A DNA stretch of 64,000 nt, taken from the NCBI GenBank assembly GCA_028284445.1, contig JANQRS010000005.1, positions 30,705-94,704 on the forward strand, given 5' to 3'. The notes below the pieces were generated by a model. That model was given only the letters and a program-made list of their open reading frames with translations, had not been told where the DNA came from and did not search any database. Position 1 is the first letter of the stretch. Every line of letters begins with the position of its first letter. Origin of the DNA: Calditrichia bacterium. Its GTDB lineage: Bacteria; Calditrichota; Calditrichia; RBG-13-44-9; J075. This document shows, piece after piece, positions 8,912-17,477 of this stretch. Both the position numbers and the translations under genes were made by a program.

Positions 8912-10306
8912 CTACAGCGCAAGCTCAAAACTCTGTCCAAACTCCGGCACTGTCACATTCCAGCCAAATTGCTCATGAATTTTTTCTGCCAGGGCTGCAG
9001 ATGCTTCCGGTTCTCCATGAACCAGGAAGGTTTGCTTCGGTGCTCGATTGAAGCCCAGTAGCCATGCTAAAATTTCGTTATAGTCTGCGTGACCGGAGAA
9101 TCCGGAAATGCTCTCTATATGGGCGTGAATCGGGACCTGGTTACCATGAATCTTGACGGATTCTCTGCCGTCCAGGATGGTTCGTCCGCGGGTGCCGGCA
9201 GCTTGATAGCCGACAAAGAGCACGGTGTTTTTCGGATCCCGCAGTCGGCGTGACATATGGTGCACGATTCTACCAGCGGTTACCATGCCACTGGCAGAGA
9301 TAATGATTGCCGGGCCTTTTTCGTCATTGATCTCCATCGATTCCTGACGAGATTTACAGAAGCAAATGTTGCTGGTTTGGAAAATGTCCTTGCCCTCAAT
9401 CTTGTCAATCCGGGTGCTGAGGTTTAAGTCCGGGATGCGGTGCTTGAAAATTTCTGTGGCCTCGATTGCCATCGGCGAGTCGACATAAACCGGGAGCTTC
9501 GGAATTCGACCATCCTCTTCGAGCTGGCGCAGTATATACAGGACCGTTTGCGTTCGGCCCACGGAGAATGCCGGAATAAGCAAAACCCCTCCGCGCTCAA
9601 CACTTTCATTGACAACACGCTCCAACTGACCATGCGGATCAAAATCTTCATGCAGACGATCGCCGTATGTCGATTCCAGAACCAGATAGTCCACTTCGAA
9701 AGCCTGGGAAGGGCTAGGGAGGACCAGTTCGTTCGCGCGGCCCAAATCACCGCTAAACAGAATCTTCTTGCTCTCATCGCCGTCCATGATTTTGACGTCG
9801 ATAATTGAGGCCCCGAGAATGTGGCCAGCCGCCCGCCATTTTACACGAACGTCGTCTGCGATGAACAGGTCATCGCCAAAATGAACCGGCACCAGCTGCG
9901 AGATGGTCTTCTCAGCATCTTCTGTAGTGAATAAGGGAAGCGCCGGCTTGTGTTTGGAGTAGCCCTTCTTGTTGGCCCAGCGGGCATCTTCTTCCTGGAT
10001 ATGGGCACTATCCATTAAAAGGATTTCACAGAGCTCTTTTGTTGCGTGGGTGCAATAAATCGGGCCGCTAAAACCTTCCCGGGTGATGCGCGGCAGATAG
10101 CCGGTGTGATCAATATGAGCATGGGTAAGAAACACCTTGTCAATATTTGCCGGTGGCACAAGAAAGGGCTCCCAATTCTTGAGGCGGTTGCTTTTCTTAC
10201 CTTGAAAAAGCCCACAATCTATTAGCAATTTTTGCCCGTTCAACTCCAGCAGGTGGCGTGAACCCGTCACTGTCCCTGCGGCCCCGCAAAATTTGATTTT
10301 CGCCAT
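8912..10306 (-). CDS. Metallo-beta-lactamase fold, beta-CASP RNA-processing nuclease-like protein
   Basis: A 464-residue cytoplasmic protein with the zinc-binding signature THAHIDHTG at residues 61-69 (HxHxDH motif). Further family motifs are FSGDLGR, LESTYGDR and, near the C-terminus, SGFSGHADYNEI, together with the beta-CASP domain placed between them (ISASGMVTAGRIVHH). This is the CPSF73/YSH1-like bacterial family (COG1236) of predicted RNA endo/exonucleases acting on RNA 3' ends. Length is normal for the family. The start ATG is preceded by GAGGAA about 7 bp upstream. It is transcribed away from the TPR lipoprotein gene. All metal ligands expected for activity appear present. Confidence 0.93.
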   Translation of the reverse strand: MAKIKFCGAAGTVTGSRHLLELNGQKLLIDCGLFQGKKSNRLKNWEPFLVPPANIDKVFLTHAHIDHTGYLPRITREGFSGPIYCTHATKELCEILLMDSAHIQEEDARWANKKGYSKHKPALPLFTTEDAEKTISQLVPVHFGDDLFIADDVRVKWRAAGHILGASIIDVKIMDGDESKKILFSGDLGRANELVLPSPSQAFEVDYLVLESTYGDRLHEDFDPHGQLERVVNESVERGGVLLIPAFSVGRTQTVLYILRQLEEDGRIPKLPVYVDSPMAIEATEIFKHRIPDLNLSTRIDKIEGKDIFQTSNICFCKSRQESMEINDEKGPAIIISASGMVTAGRIVHHMSRRLRDPKNTVLFVGYQAAGTRGRTILDGRESVKIHGNQVPIHAHIESISGFSGHADYNEILAWLLGFNRAPKQTFLVHGEPEASAALAEKIHEQFGWNVTVPEFGQSFELAL

Positions 10307-10631
10307 AATAAAATTCCTCGTTCATTTTTTGCAAAACCGGACGACTATAACATTGCTTTCTGGTCTATCTCCACACATCACATGAAATCGTTTATCACTG
10401 ACGTATGACCGATTATACGAAACGATTATCGCCGAGTCAATCCAATCCTCTGTGAATCCTATGGCATTCTCATTGATATAGGTCGCGCCGCTTCTGAATG
10501 CGGAATGGTTGGTACGGGCCCGGCAGAAGTCATCATGTATAAGAATAGCCAGCAAGTAATCAATATGCGGCTGCTTGATGCCGCTTAGACTGCATAACTG
10601 CTTTTGATAAGACTGACGTGAGGGACATCGA
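10307..10631. other. Divergent intergenic region, 325 bp, no confident gene
   Basis: The spacer separates the beta-CASP gene (leftward) from the TPR lipoprotein gene (rightward) and must hold both promoters. An open frame on the minus strand (10322-10669) would fill it, but its start lies inside the TPR gene and no family is recognisable, so it is not called. No hairpin or clear operator was seen. Confidence 0.5.
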
Positions 10632-11738
10632 ATGATGAAGAATCGCATGACGATGCTAATGGATGCCATAGTGCTATTTGTGGTCTTTACTATTATTACG
10701 CTCCTCGTATCTTGTAATTCTGCAGATTACTGGTACGAGAAAGCAGCCAATGCTAAGGTAGCTGAACAGAAACTCCTGTTCTATTCTATGGCGATTCAAA
10801 AAGATTCGGCTTTTGGCGAAGCATACTATCAGCGTGGGCTGGTATATCTGGCTGAGCAGCGCCATGAATTGGCACTGCATGATTTTGAGAAGACAATTCA
10901 CCTGGTGCCTGAGCACGGCCAGGCCTATATCAAACGAGCAGCGATCTATGATGCACTCGGCGAGAAAGGTTCGGCCATTCCCGCATACCAGCAACGCGGC
11001 GCCATGAATACCGCTGATCCGTATTTCTATTTTGAACGTGCCTTGTTTTTTGAAAACGCGAATAACTTTGAACGGGCGCTGAAGGATCTCAATCAGGCAA
11101 TATTGCTGAGACCATCAAACTATTCCTTCTATTTCCGGCGAGCATTGATCAAACGGAAGGTTGGGCGCGACGCCGCAGCACTGGATGATTTATCCATTGC
11201 AATTTCTCTGGATCCGCAAAATCGGATTTGCTACGAACAGCGCGGAGGCATCTATTTACAACAGGGCAATTATGAGCAGGCAATTATCGACTTTACGATT
11301 GCCACCAGAATTGAGGGCGGGGACGACCCGGAACTATACTTTCAACGGGCACTTGCATATACGAAGCGCGGCGACTTTTTTCAAGCGATTCGCGATCTTG
11401 GTGAAGTAATTTCTCTGCAACCGGAAAATACCGATGCATATCTTGCGCGCGCCTCGGCGCACCAGAGACTTTACGACGACGAGGCTGCCTTGTCCGATCT
11501 CAAGCGAACGCTGCAAATTGATCCGGTCAATCAAGCTGCTGCGTATGATATCGCCCGTATCTACTCGAGACGCCACGACAACCAATCCTCGCTATTGTAT
11601 TTGGAGGAGGCTTTGCTGAATGGTTATAATCAATGGCATAATCTGGAACTGGAGCGAGATTTCTCCAGTCTGCGTGAGACCGTTGCTTTTGGCAACTTAA
11701 TTGCCAAATTTCGCCAGTCGAGATTTTATGGTGAATAA
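10632..11738 (+). CDS. TPR-repeat lipoprotein
   Basis: A 368-residue protein starting MMKNRMTMLM with a hydrophobic helix ending in the lipobox LVSC (Cys28), so it is probably acylated and anchored in the envelope. From about residue 40 to 340 it consists of tandem tetratricopeptide repeats, recognisable from recurring Y.QRG..Y...G....A..D....I.L.P patterns (for example YEQRGGIYLQQGNYEQAIIDF). TPR arrays act as protein-protein docking platforms. The partner is unknown. A GAGGGA ribosome-binding site lies 8 bp before the ATG. It is followed by the lysine-operon leader, so it is probably a single-gene unit. Confidence 0.88.
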   Translation: MMKNRMTMLMDAIVLFVVFTIITLLVSCNSADYWYEKAANAKVAEQKLLFYSMAIQKDSAFGEAYYQRGLVYLAEQRHELALHDFEKTIHLVPEHGQAYIKRAAIYDALGEKGSAIPAYQQRGAMNTADPYFYFERALFFENANNFERALKDLNQAILLRPSNYSFYFRRALIKRKVGRDAAALDDLSIAISLDPQNRICYEQRGGIYLQQGNYEQAIIDFTIATRIEGGDDPELYFQRALAYTKRGDFFQAIRDLGEVISLQPENTDAYLARASAHQRLYDDEAALSDLKRTLQIDPVNQAAAYDIARIYSRRHDNQSSLLYLEEALLNGYNQWHNLELERDFSSLRETVAFGNLIAKFRQSRFYGE

Positions 11739-11752
11739 ATTTACAAAATTTC

Positions 11753-11779
11753 TTGCTTCTCTTGCATCTCTCCTATAGT
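11753..11779 (+). promoter_or_regulatory. Probable promoter of the lysine operon
   Basis: TATAGT at 11774-11779 is a good -10 box and TTGCTT at 11753-11758 a possible -35 box, although their 15 bp spacing is short. Transcription would start near 11786, just before the first helix of the lysine riboswitch. The position relative to the aptamer is the main support. Confidence 0.5.
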
Positions 11780-11793
11780 TTTATCGCTCAATT

Positions 11794-11968
11794 AGCATAG
11801 AGGTGCTATTGCCAATAGTATGAGATTCCGATGAAATCCTGAATTTCACTTGAGGAATCTTCAGAAAGGGGCCATAGCCGAAACCGGACAATTTCAGGTG
11901 TTGTCGGTTGGGTCATGAGATAATATCTCATGGACTGTCATCTACTCATGTGGATGGAGCGCTATGTG
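11794..11968 (+). promoter_or_regulatory. Lysine riboswitch (L-box) aptamer
   Basis: The leader contains the conserved L-box elements in order: ATAGAGGTGC at the 5' side, AGTATG, then GAAAGGGGCCATAGCCGAA, a GGTTGGGTC segment, a hairpin around CATGAGATAATATCTCATG followed by GACTGTC, and GGAGCGCTATGT at the 3' side. Helix P1 can form between GCATAG (11795-11800) and CTATGT (11962-11967). These blocks match the known lysine riboswitch of Firmicutes lysC leaders in order and approximate spacing. It controls the downstream DAP/lysine genes. Lysine binding should stabilise the aptamer and favour the terminator that follows. Confidence 0.92.
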
Positions 11969-11992
11969 ACCGACGTCTGATGTATGGAAGTG

Positions 11993-12035
11993 GGCTGGTC
12001 GAAATGGCGTTCTGCCAAATTAGATCGGCCTTTTT
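11993..12035 (+). terminator. Riboswitch-controlled intrinsic terminator immediately before dapE-like start
   Basis: GGCTGGTCGAAATGGC (11993-12008) can pair, with G-U pairs and one bulge, with GCCAAATTAGATCGGCC (12014-12030), and TTTTT follows at 12031-12035. This is a rho-independent terminator placed as the expression platform of the lysine riboswitch. The ATG of the first gene comes only one base after the T-run, so the hairpin may also hide the ribosome-binding region. Confidence 0.8.
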
Positions 12036-12036
12036 A

Positions 12037-13038
12037 ATGTACATTGGATCACTGCTTCAGCAATTCATCGACATTCCTTCCGTTACCGGAAATGAAAAAG
12101 CGGCACTTGCCTGGCTGGAATCTCAATTCGCGCGCCTGGAAATGACCCTGCGTCGCTTTCCCGTTAGTGAAAACCGCTATAATATCCTTGCCAGCTTTCG
12201 TCCTGATCCTTCAGTGATTCTGACCAGTCATTGCGACACCGTTCCGCCATTTATTCCATCCTCTAAATCTAACGCGCGAATTTATGGCCGTGGCGCGTGT
12301 GATGCCAAAGGCGCACTCGTCGCGATGCTTGCTGCTATTGAGGTATTACCGAAGGCTACTTCCGAAGCCGTGGGAATATTGGTCGTTGTCGGTGAAGAGA
12401 CAGACAGTATTGGCGCGAAAGCTATGGCGCAAAGTGACCTTCGCTGCAAATATCTGATTAATGGAGAGCCTACGCAGAACCAATTGGTCGCCGCGCAGAA
12501 GGGGGCATTCATGTTTCAACTCACCGCATCCGGTCGTGCTGCACATTCCGGATATCCGGAGGCCGGTAGTTCAGCGATTAACAAACTTCTGGATCAACTA
12601 GCGATCTATCGCGCATTGGATTGGGGCAGCAACGACCTGCTTGGAGATGCCACCTTGAATGTGGGCACGATTAGCGGCGGGCGCGCCGGAAACGTCATTG
12701 CTGATCACGCTGTGGCTGTGTGTACGGTGCGTGTGGTTGATGATTGTGACACAGTGACGGCACTTGTCGAACAGTATTTGCAGGCAGACATCGAAGTGAA
12801 TTACACAACTCGCAGCAACCCGGTCCAGTTTTTTGTTCCGGACGGCCGGGATAGCATCGTGGTCCCCTTCGGTTCAGACGCACCCTACCTGCAAGAGCTG
12901 GGAACAGTCCTGATGGGTGGCCCGGGCGACATTTTGAAAGCACATACCAAAGACGAATCCATCGGTATTCAAGAGCTCTTGGATGGCGTTGATTTCTATA
13001 AAAGTCTAATTGAACAATTATTGGAAAGTGAGGCATAA
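12037..13038 (+). CDS. dapE: M20-family peptidase, probable succinyl- (or acetyl-) diaminopimelate/lysine deacylase
   Basis: 333 residues from ATG 12037. A longer frame opens at 11908, but that lies inside the riboswitch, so the internal ATG is chosen; it gives the usual M20 N-terminus (LLQQFIDIPSVTGNE). The metal-binding residues are visible: SHCD (His65, Asp67), GACDAKG (Asp89), GEETDS (Glu120/Glu121), Glu in NGEPT and the late His in KAHTKDE. The family removes acyl groups from amino acids using two zinc ions. Its place at the head of a lysC-dapA-dapD-dapC cluster under a lysine riboswitch argues for succinyl-DAP desuccinylase. An acetyl-lysine deacetylase (LysK-like) activity is the main alternative. 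No clear Shine-Dalgarno is seen. The stop is 19 bp before the likely start of lysC. Confidence 0.85.
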   Translation: MYIGSLLQQFIDIPSVTGNEKAALAWLESQFARLEMTLRRFPVSENRYNILASFRPDPSVILTSHCDTVPPFIPSSKSNARIYGRGACDAKGALVAMLAAIEVLPKATSEAVGILVVVGEETDSIGAKAMAQSDLRCKYLINGEPTQNQLVAAQKGAFMFQLTASGRAAHSGYPEAGSSAINKLLDQLAIYRALDWGSNDLLGDATLNVGTISGGRAGNVIADHAVAVCTVRVVDDCDTVTALVEQYLQADIEVNYTTRSNPVQFFVPDGRDSIVVPFGSDAPYLQELGTVLMGGPGDILKAHTKDESIGIQELLDGVDFYKSLIEQLLESEA

Positions 13039-13057
13039 ATTGAATTCGAGGAGATTG

Positions 13058-14425
13058 GTGTTGAAATTCGGCGGCACTTCTGTCGCGGATTATGAGGCTA
13101 TGAGATCCGTTGCTGAAATTGTCGCGGACCGCCGCCAAAAGCAAACCTTAGTTGTTGCTTCTGCAATTGGTGGCGCTACGGATCTTTTGATGGGCATCAG
13201 TAAAGCTGTGACGAAGCAAGATCGAGCCGGGCTTGACACGGCGTTGGCGCGTTTGCGGGCAAGGCACCTGCAAATTGCCTCAGACATTTGCTCTGTTTTT
13301 CCAATGACGAAGAGCGGCCAACAGCAGTTTGATGATCTCATCAAAGAGCTGCAGCGACATGCCTTGAACTGCTTTGATGCCGGAGAGATGTCGCCTGCAG
13401 CCCTGGACCGCTTGCTGAGCTTTGGGGAACTACTGTCAACAACGCTGCTTGCCGAAGTCTGTCGCCTACAAGGCTTACCTGCTGTTTTCTTCGATGTTCG
13501 CCAGGTGCTGAAGACCGATGAACGGCACAACAATGCTCAACCGGATTTGACGGCTATTAGCAAATGCGCCTCGCAGCGGCTTCTACCGCTTTTGCAAGAA
13601 GGACAGGTTTGTATCACCCAGGGTTTTATCGGGTCAAACGCGTCGGGCGACACAACAACGCTTGGCCGCGGCGGATCGGATTATTCCGCAACACTCTTAG
13701 GCACCGCTCTCAATGCGGACGTGATTGAGATTTGGACCGACGTGGATGGTGTAATGTCCGCTGATCCGCGAATTGTGCATAATCCCAAGCCAATTCCGCT
13801 TCTCAGTTTTGATGAGGCAGCAGAACTAGCCTATTTCGGTGCAAAAATATTGCATCCGTCAAGCCTGATCCCGGCAATCGGTAAGTCGATCCCGGTAGTT
13901 GTGCGAAATACGCGCAATCCCGAACACCGCGGTACGACTATTCTGCCGCGCAATCCGGCACCGAATCCATCCGGCGTCTGCTCGATTTCCTTCAAGCGAA
14001 ACATCACGGTAATCAACATTACCTCGACCAGAATGTTGATGGCCTATGGGTTTCTCAGCAAGGTCTTTGAGGTCTTTAATCGATACCGGACTTCTGTGGA
14101 TATGATTAGCACATCCGAGGTCAGCGTATCAATGACTATCGATGATCTGAGCTGCCTTGACGAAATTTGCGAGGCGCTGAGCGGCTATGGAAAAATCGAC
14201 GTAGTACGGGAGCAATGTATTGTCTGTCTGGTTGGACAGGGCCTTGGTCAATTGCCGGGAATTGCCGCACGGGTATTTAGTTCAATTCCGGATGTAAATC
14301 TCGGCATTATTTCGCATTGCCTTGATCGGGACAATCTCGGCTTTACTATCCCGGAAGCGTATTTGGAAGACGTGGTACAACGTCTGCATCAGCAATTCTT
14401 TGCTGATGTTGAAGTCACTGTCTGA
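13058..14425 (+). CDS. lysC: Aspartate kinase (lysine-type)
   Basis: About 455 residues. The longest frame begins at 13010 inside the previous gene, but GAGGAG at 13048-13053 points to GTG 13058 or TTG 13061, giving the canonical N-terminus LKFGGTSVA. The kinase domain carries KFGGTS, GFIGSNASGDTTTLGRGGSDYSA and EIWTDVDGV. The C-terminal ~150 residues form tandem ACT domains (INITSTRMLMAYGFLSKVFE), the site of allosteric feedback, as in lysine-sensitive aspartokinase III. It phosphorylates aspartate, the first step toward DAP and lysine. It sits in the riboswitch-controlled operon, so expression and probably activity both respond to lysine. Confidence 0.93.
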   Translation: MLKFGGTSVADYEAMRSVAEIVADRRQKQTLVVASAIGGATDLLMGISKAVTKQDRAGLDTALARLRARHLQIASDICSVFPMTKSGQQQFDDLIKELQRHALNCFDAGEMSPAALDRLLSFGELLSTTLLAEVCRLQGLPAVFFDVRQVLKTDERHNNAQPDLTAISKCASQRLLPLLQEGQVCITQGFIGSNASGDTTTLGRGGSDYSATLLGTALNADVIEIWTDVDGVMSADPRIVHNPKPIPLLSFDEAAELAYFGAKILHPSSLIPAIGKSIPVVVRNTRNPEHRGTTILPRNPAPNPSGVCSISFKRNITVINITSTRMLMAYGFLSKVFEVFNRYRTSVDMISTSEVSVSMTIDDLSCLDEICEALSGYGKIDVVREQCIVCLVGQGLGQLPGIAARVFSSIPDVNLGIISHCLDRDNLGFTIPEAYLEDVVQRLHQQFFADVEVTV

Positions 14426-14481
14426 GATCAACTCGGAAACAATAAGAATACATCGTAAAACAATAACATATTGGAGTGAAA

Positions 14482-15396
14482 ATGAACAATCAATTTCAAG
14501 GATCATATGTCGCATTGGTCACACCCTTTACCGATTCCGGAGAATTGGATGAAAGCACCCTGGTTCGATTGGCGAACCGCCAGATCGAGGCCGGTATCGA
14601 CGGCCTGGTGCCATGTGGCACAACCGGCGAAAGCGTGACGCTCGACGACAACGAGTATCAGCGCGTGATGCGTTTGACCATCGAGGCGAGTGCCGGACGC
14701 GTGCCGGTAATTTGTGGCGCAGGCGGTAATAATACGCGCAAAGTCATTCATATGGCGCAGACTGCACAGCATCTCGGTGCAGATGCTATTCTATCGGTTA
14801 GCCCCAGCTACAATAAGCCGACGCAGGAGGGCATCTATGCTCACTACGCCGCCATTGCTGCTGCCACAGATATTCCCATCATTCTCTATAACGTGCCGGG
14901 AAGAACCGGGTCAAATATTTCTGCGGAAACTACCCTGAGGCTGGCGGATATTCCCAATATTGTCGCCATTAAAGAGGCCTCTGGTAATTTGGGGCAGGTA
15001 ATGGAAATTCTTCGCCGTCGCCCGCAAGGCTTTTCGGTATTGTCAGGAGATGATGCCTTAACGCTGCCAATGCTGGCTGCCGGCGCAGACGGTGTCATCT
15101 CGGTCATTGCTAATCAAATTCCAGATGAGTGGAGCCGGCTCGTCCACTTCGCTTTGCGCGGCGATTTTCAATCAGCCCGGGAATTGCACTACAAATATCT
15201 GCAGCTTATGAATCTGAACTTCGTTGAAGCGAATCCGGTGCCCGTAAAGACAACAATGGCGATGATGGGATTGTTGAGCGAACGCGTACGGCTTCCGCTG
15301 TGCGAAATCAGCGCAGCAAACCGGGAGCGCCTGCGTACTGAACTCATAGCCCTTGACTTGTTGAAGGAACGAGAAATGGTTGCCGGACTCCTATAA
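14482..15396 (+). CDS. dapA: 4-hydroxy-tetrahydrodipicolinate synthase
   Basis: 304 residues from ATG 14482, preceded by GGAG five bases upstream; a GTG two codons earlier is less likely. It condenses pyruvate with aspartate semialdehyde in the DAP/lysine pathway. Visible signatures are GTTGES (residues 46-51), YNVPGRTG (Tyr136 and Arg141 equivalent to catalytic residues of E. coli DapA) and the Schiff-base lysine in VAIKEASG (Lys164). The TIM-barrel length is standard. It is the third gene of the lysine operon; asd, dapB and dapF are not in the window. Confidence 0.96.
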   Translation: MNNQFQGSYVALVTPFTDSGELDESTLVRLANRQIEAGIDGLVPCGTTGESVTLDDNEYQRVMRLTIEASAGRVPVICGAGGNNTRKVIHMAQTAQHLGADAILSVSPSYNKPTQEGIYAHYAAIAAATDIPIILYNVPGRTGSNISAETTLRLADIPNIVAIKEASGNLGQVMEILRRRPQGFSVLSGDDALTLPMLAAGADGVISVIANQIPDEWSRLVHFALRGDFQSARELHYKYLQLMNLNFVEANPVPVKTTMAMMGLLSERVRLPLCEISAANRERLRTELIALDLLKEREMVAGLL

Positions 15397-15513
15397 TAAT
15401 GTCCGGTGATCGTGCAAACAGCGTGAATGCTTCGAGATAATATTTTTATTCTTGTCAATTCACGTCAATTCGAGTTTAGTTCTTGAACCTGTAAGTGTGA
15501 ATAATAATGAGAA

Positions 15514-16344
15514 ATGACTATGAAAGAGACAATAGAAAACGCCTATCGACTCAAAGCGGATCAGGCCGATGTGGATCTCCAGAGTGCCTTGAAAGCATTT
15601 GTTGAAGCGTTAAATGATGGCAGTATCAGAGCTGCGGAGCCGGGTGAAAATGGATGGCAGGTAAATGCCTGGGTGAAGAAAGGTATATTGCTCTTGTTTC
15701 GCTATGGGATGATGAGCGATATGTCAATCGACGACAATTTCCGCTTTTTCGATAAAGCAACCATCCCGCTCAAACCGTTGTCCACAGATAATAGAGTGCG
15801 CATTGTTCCCGGCGGATCCAGCATCCGGACCGGCGCCTATCTGGCACCCGGGGTGATAATGATGCCGCCCTCCTATGTCAATATCGGGGCTTACGTGGGC
15901 ACCAATAGCCTGATCGATTCACATGTCCTGGTGGGATCCTGCGCTCAAATCGGCGCCAATGTTCATCTCAGCGCCGGCGTGCAGATCGGTGGGGTCTTGG
16001 AGCCGATCGGCAGTTTGCCGGTGATTGTCGATGATGAAGCCATGGTCGGCGGCAATTGCGGCATTTTTGAGGGCACGATCATTGGCCGGCGCGCCGTAAT
16101 TGGCACCGGGGTTAATCTCAATCGCTCAACCCCGGTATATGATTGTGTCAACGAAGCTGTCATCCGTGCTGTATCTGGCGCACCCCTGGAAATCCCGGCC
16201 AATGCAGTCGTTGTCCCTGGCTCAAGGCCGGTCACAAGTCAGTTTGGTCGCACAAATGGCCTCTCTGTTGCGACACCACTGATTATCAAATATCGCGATG
16301 AAAAAACAGATGCTGCGACCGCCCTGGAAGATGCCCTGAGATGA
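15514..16344 (+). CDS. dapD: Tetrahydrodipicolinate N-succinyltransferase
   Basis: 276 residues, the usual DapD length. An N-terminal helical domain is followed by a left-handed parallel beta-helix made of hexapeptide repeats, readable in the stretch from [17 protein letters not shown] through [17 protein letters not shown] and [15 protein letters not shown] to GGNCGIFEG. It transfers succinyl from succinyl-CoA to tetrahydrodipicolinate, so the organism appears to use the succinylase branch of DAP synthesis. The start at 15514 has a second in-frame ATG six bases later. The 117-bp spacer after dapA shows a direct GTCAATTC repeat but no terminator. It overlaps the next gene by ATGA. Confidence 0.95.
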   Translation: MTMKETIENAYRLKADQADVDLQSALKAFVEALNDGSIRAAEPGENGWQVNAWVKKGILLLFRYGMMSDMSIDDNFRFFDKATIPLKPLSTDNRVRIVPGGSSIRTGAYLAPGVIMMPPSYVNIGAYVGTNSLIDSHVLVGSCAQIGANVHLSAGVQIGGVLEPIGSLPVIVDDEAMVGGNCGIFEGTIIGRRAVIGTGVNLNRSTPVYDCVNEAVIRAVSGAPLEIPANAVVVPGSRPVTSQFGRTNGLSVATPLIIKYRDEKTDAATALEDALR

Positions 16345-17477
16345 GTTTTATACCTCCACCATCTGCTATTCGGTCAATTATGGCCAATGCCCCGAATAAC
16401 GCCATCAATCTTGCGATTGGCGAGCCGGTGTATCCGCCGCCGACTGAAGTGCTGAGGGCTGTCGCCGAGAAGGTAGCGTACTGGTCACACGGTTACAGTC
16501 CCAATGCCGGTCTGCCTGCGTTGCGCGAGATCATTGCTTCACAATATGAACCAACGGCGTCGGCTGATGAGATTTGTGTAACCTGCGGTGCCCAGGAAGC
16601 GCTATACGTGGTCTGTCATACTTTGCTCGATCGCGGAGATCAAGCCCTGGTCCCGAACCCCGGCTTCCTTGCCTATCCCAATTTGGTACGAATGGCTGGC
16701 GGATCGCCGATAGAATACCCGATGCCACTACATTCCGGGGAGCGTTTTGATATAGAAGCGCTGCGCCGCTTGATCAGCAATCGCACGAGGCTGATGATTG
16801 TTAATTCGCCCTCAAATCCAAATGGCTACTGCTTAAAGGAAAGTGAACTCGCAGAAATTGCCGGGCTTTGCGCCAGCAATGGCATCATAATCGTCTCGGA
16901 CGAAGTATATCGAGAATTGTATTTCGGCAAGCAGCGTCCATCCGGCGTTCGTGCGGTTTGGCAAGACTGCGTGACGATATCGAGCGTTTCGAAGATGTTC
17001 AGCATGACAGGTTGGCGGCTTGGATGGGCCGCTGCACCCAGACATATGATGCCGGCGTTTACTCGTGTGCATCAATATCTGACAACTTGCGCGCCGGTCA
17101 TCAGCCAGCAGGCCACCTTAACCTTGCTACAACACCCCGCGACGCCTGAATACTTAAGCGATATGCGAAAAGAGCTCAAGAAGCGCCGGGATATGCTTTC
17201 CTGGGTATTGCGCAATTTGCCTGAGTGGCATGTAAATCCGCCAAATGCCGGTTTGTTTCTTTTCGCGCAGGTAGCACCGGACTGGCAGGAGTCGCCGGCG
17301 GAAATCATGCTGGAGAAATATCAGATCCTTTCCGTGCCTGGGAATGCTTTCGGAAGCCGCGGACGCGGCTTCTTGCGGCTGTCCTTCGCTGCCGCACAGG
17401 ATGCTATCAAGAGGGCAGGGGAGCGCCTAAATCAAGCTGACTCATATGCCGCCGGGGATATCCTTGCTGGAAAGTGA
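16341..17477 (+). CDS. dapC: PLP-dependent aminotransferase, probable succinyl-DAP aminotransferase
   Basis: 378 residues of the fold-type I class I/II aminotransferase family. The PLP lysine is in [15 protein letters not shown] (Lys218). Asn in NSPSNPNG and Asp187 in VSDEVY are the other cofactor contacts. The start overlaps the dapD stop as ATGA, a sign of translational coupling. Its position after dapD and the absence of another aminotransferase in the operon make N-succinyl-L,L-DAP aminotransferase the best assignment, but sequence alone cannot exclude a broad-specificity aspartate-type enzyme. Its 3' end overlaps the convergent gene at 17442 by 36 bp. Confidence 0.83.
   Translation: MSFIPPPSAIRSIMANAPNNAINLAIGEPVYPPPTEVLRAVAEKVAYWSHGYSPNAGLPALREIIASQYEPTASADEICVTCGAQEALYVVCHTLLDRGDQALVPNPGFLAYPNLVRMAGGSPIEYPMPLHSGERFDIEALRRLISNRTRLMIVNSPSNPNGYCLKESELAEIAGLCASNGIIIVSDEVYRELYFGKQRPSGVRAVWQDCVTISSVSKMFSMTGWRLGWAAAPRHMMPAFTRVHQYLTTCAPVISQQATLTLLQHPATPEYLSDMRKELKKRRDMLSWVLRNLPEWHVNPPNAGLFLFAQVAPDWQESPAEIMLEKYQILSVPGNAFGSRGRGFLRLSFAAAQDAIKRAGERLNQADSYAAGDILAGK

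Noticed and set aside
10322..10669. 115-residue open frame on the minus strand upstream of the beta-CASP gene
   Set aside because: Its start lies inside the TPR lipoprotein gene, it has no family resemblance, and accepting it would leave no room for the divergent promoters.
11908..12036. N-terminal extension of the M20 peptidase
   Set aside because: It lies inside the lysine riboswitch and its terminator; the family N-terminus begins at ATG 12037.
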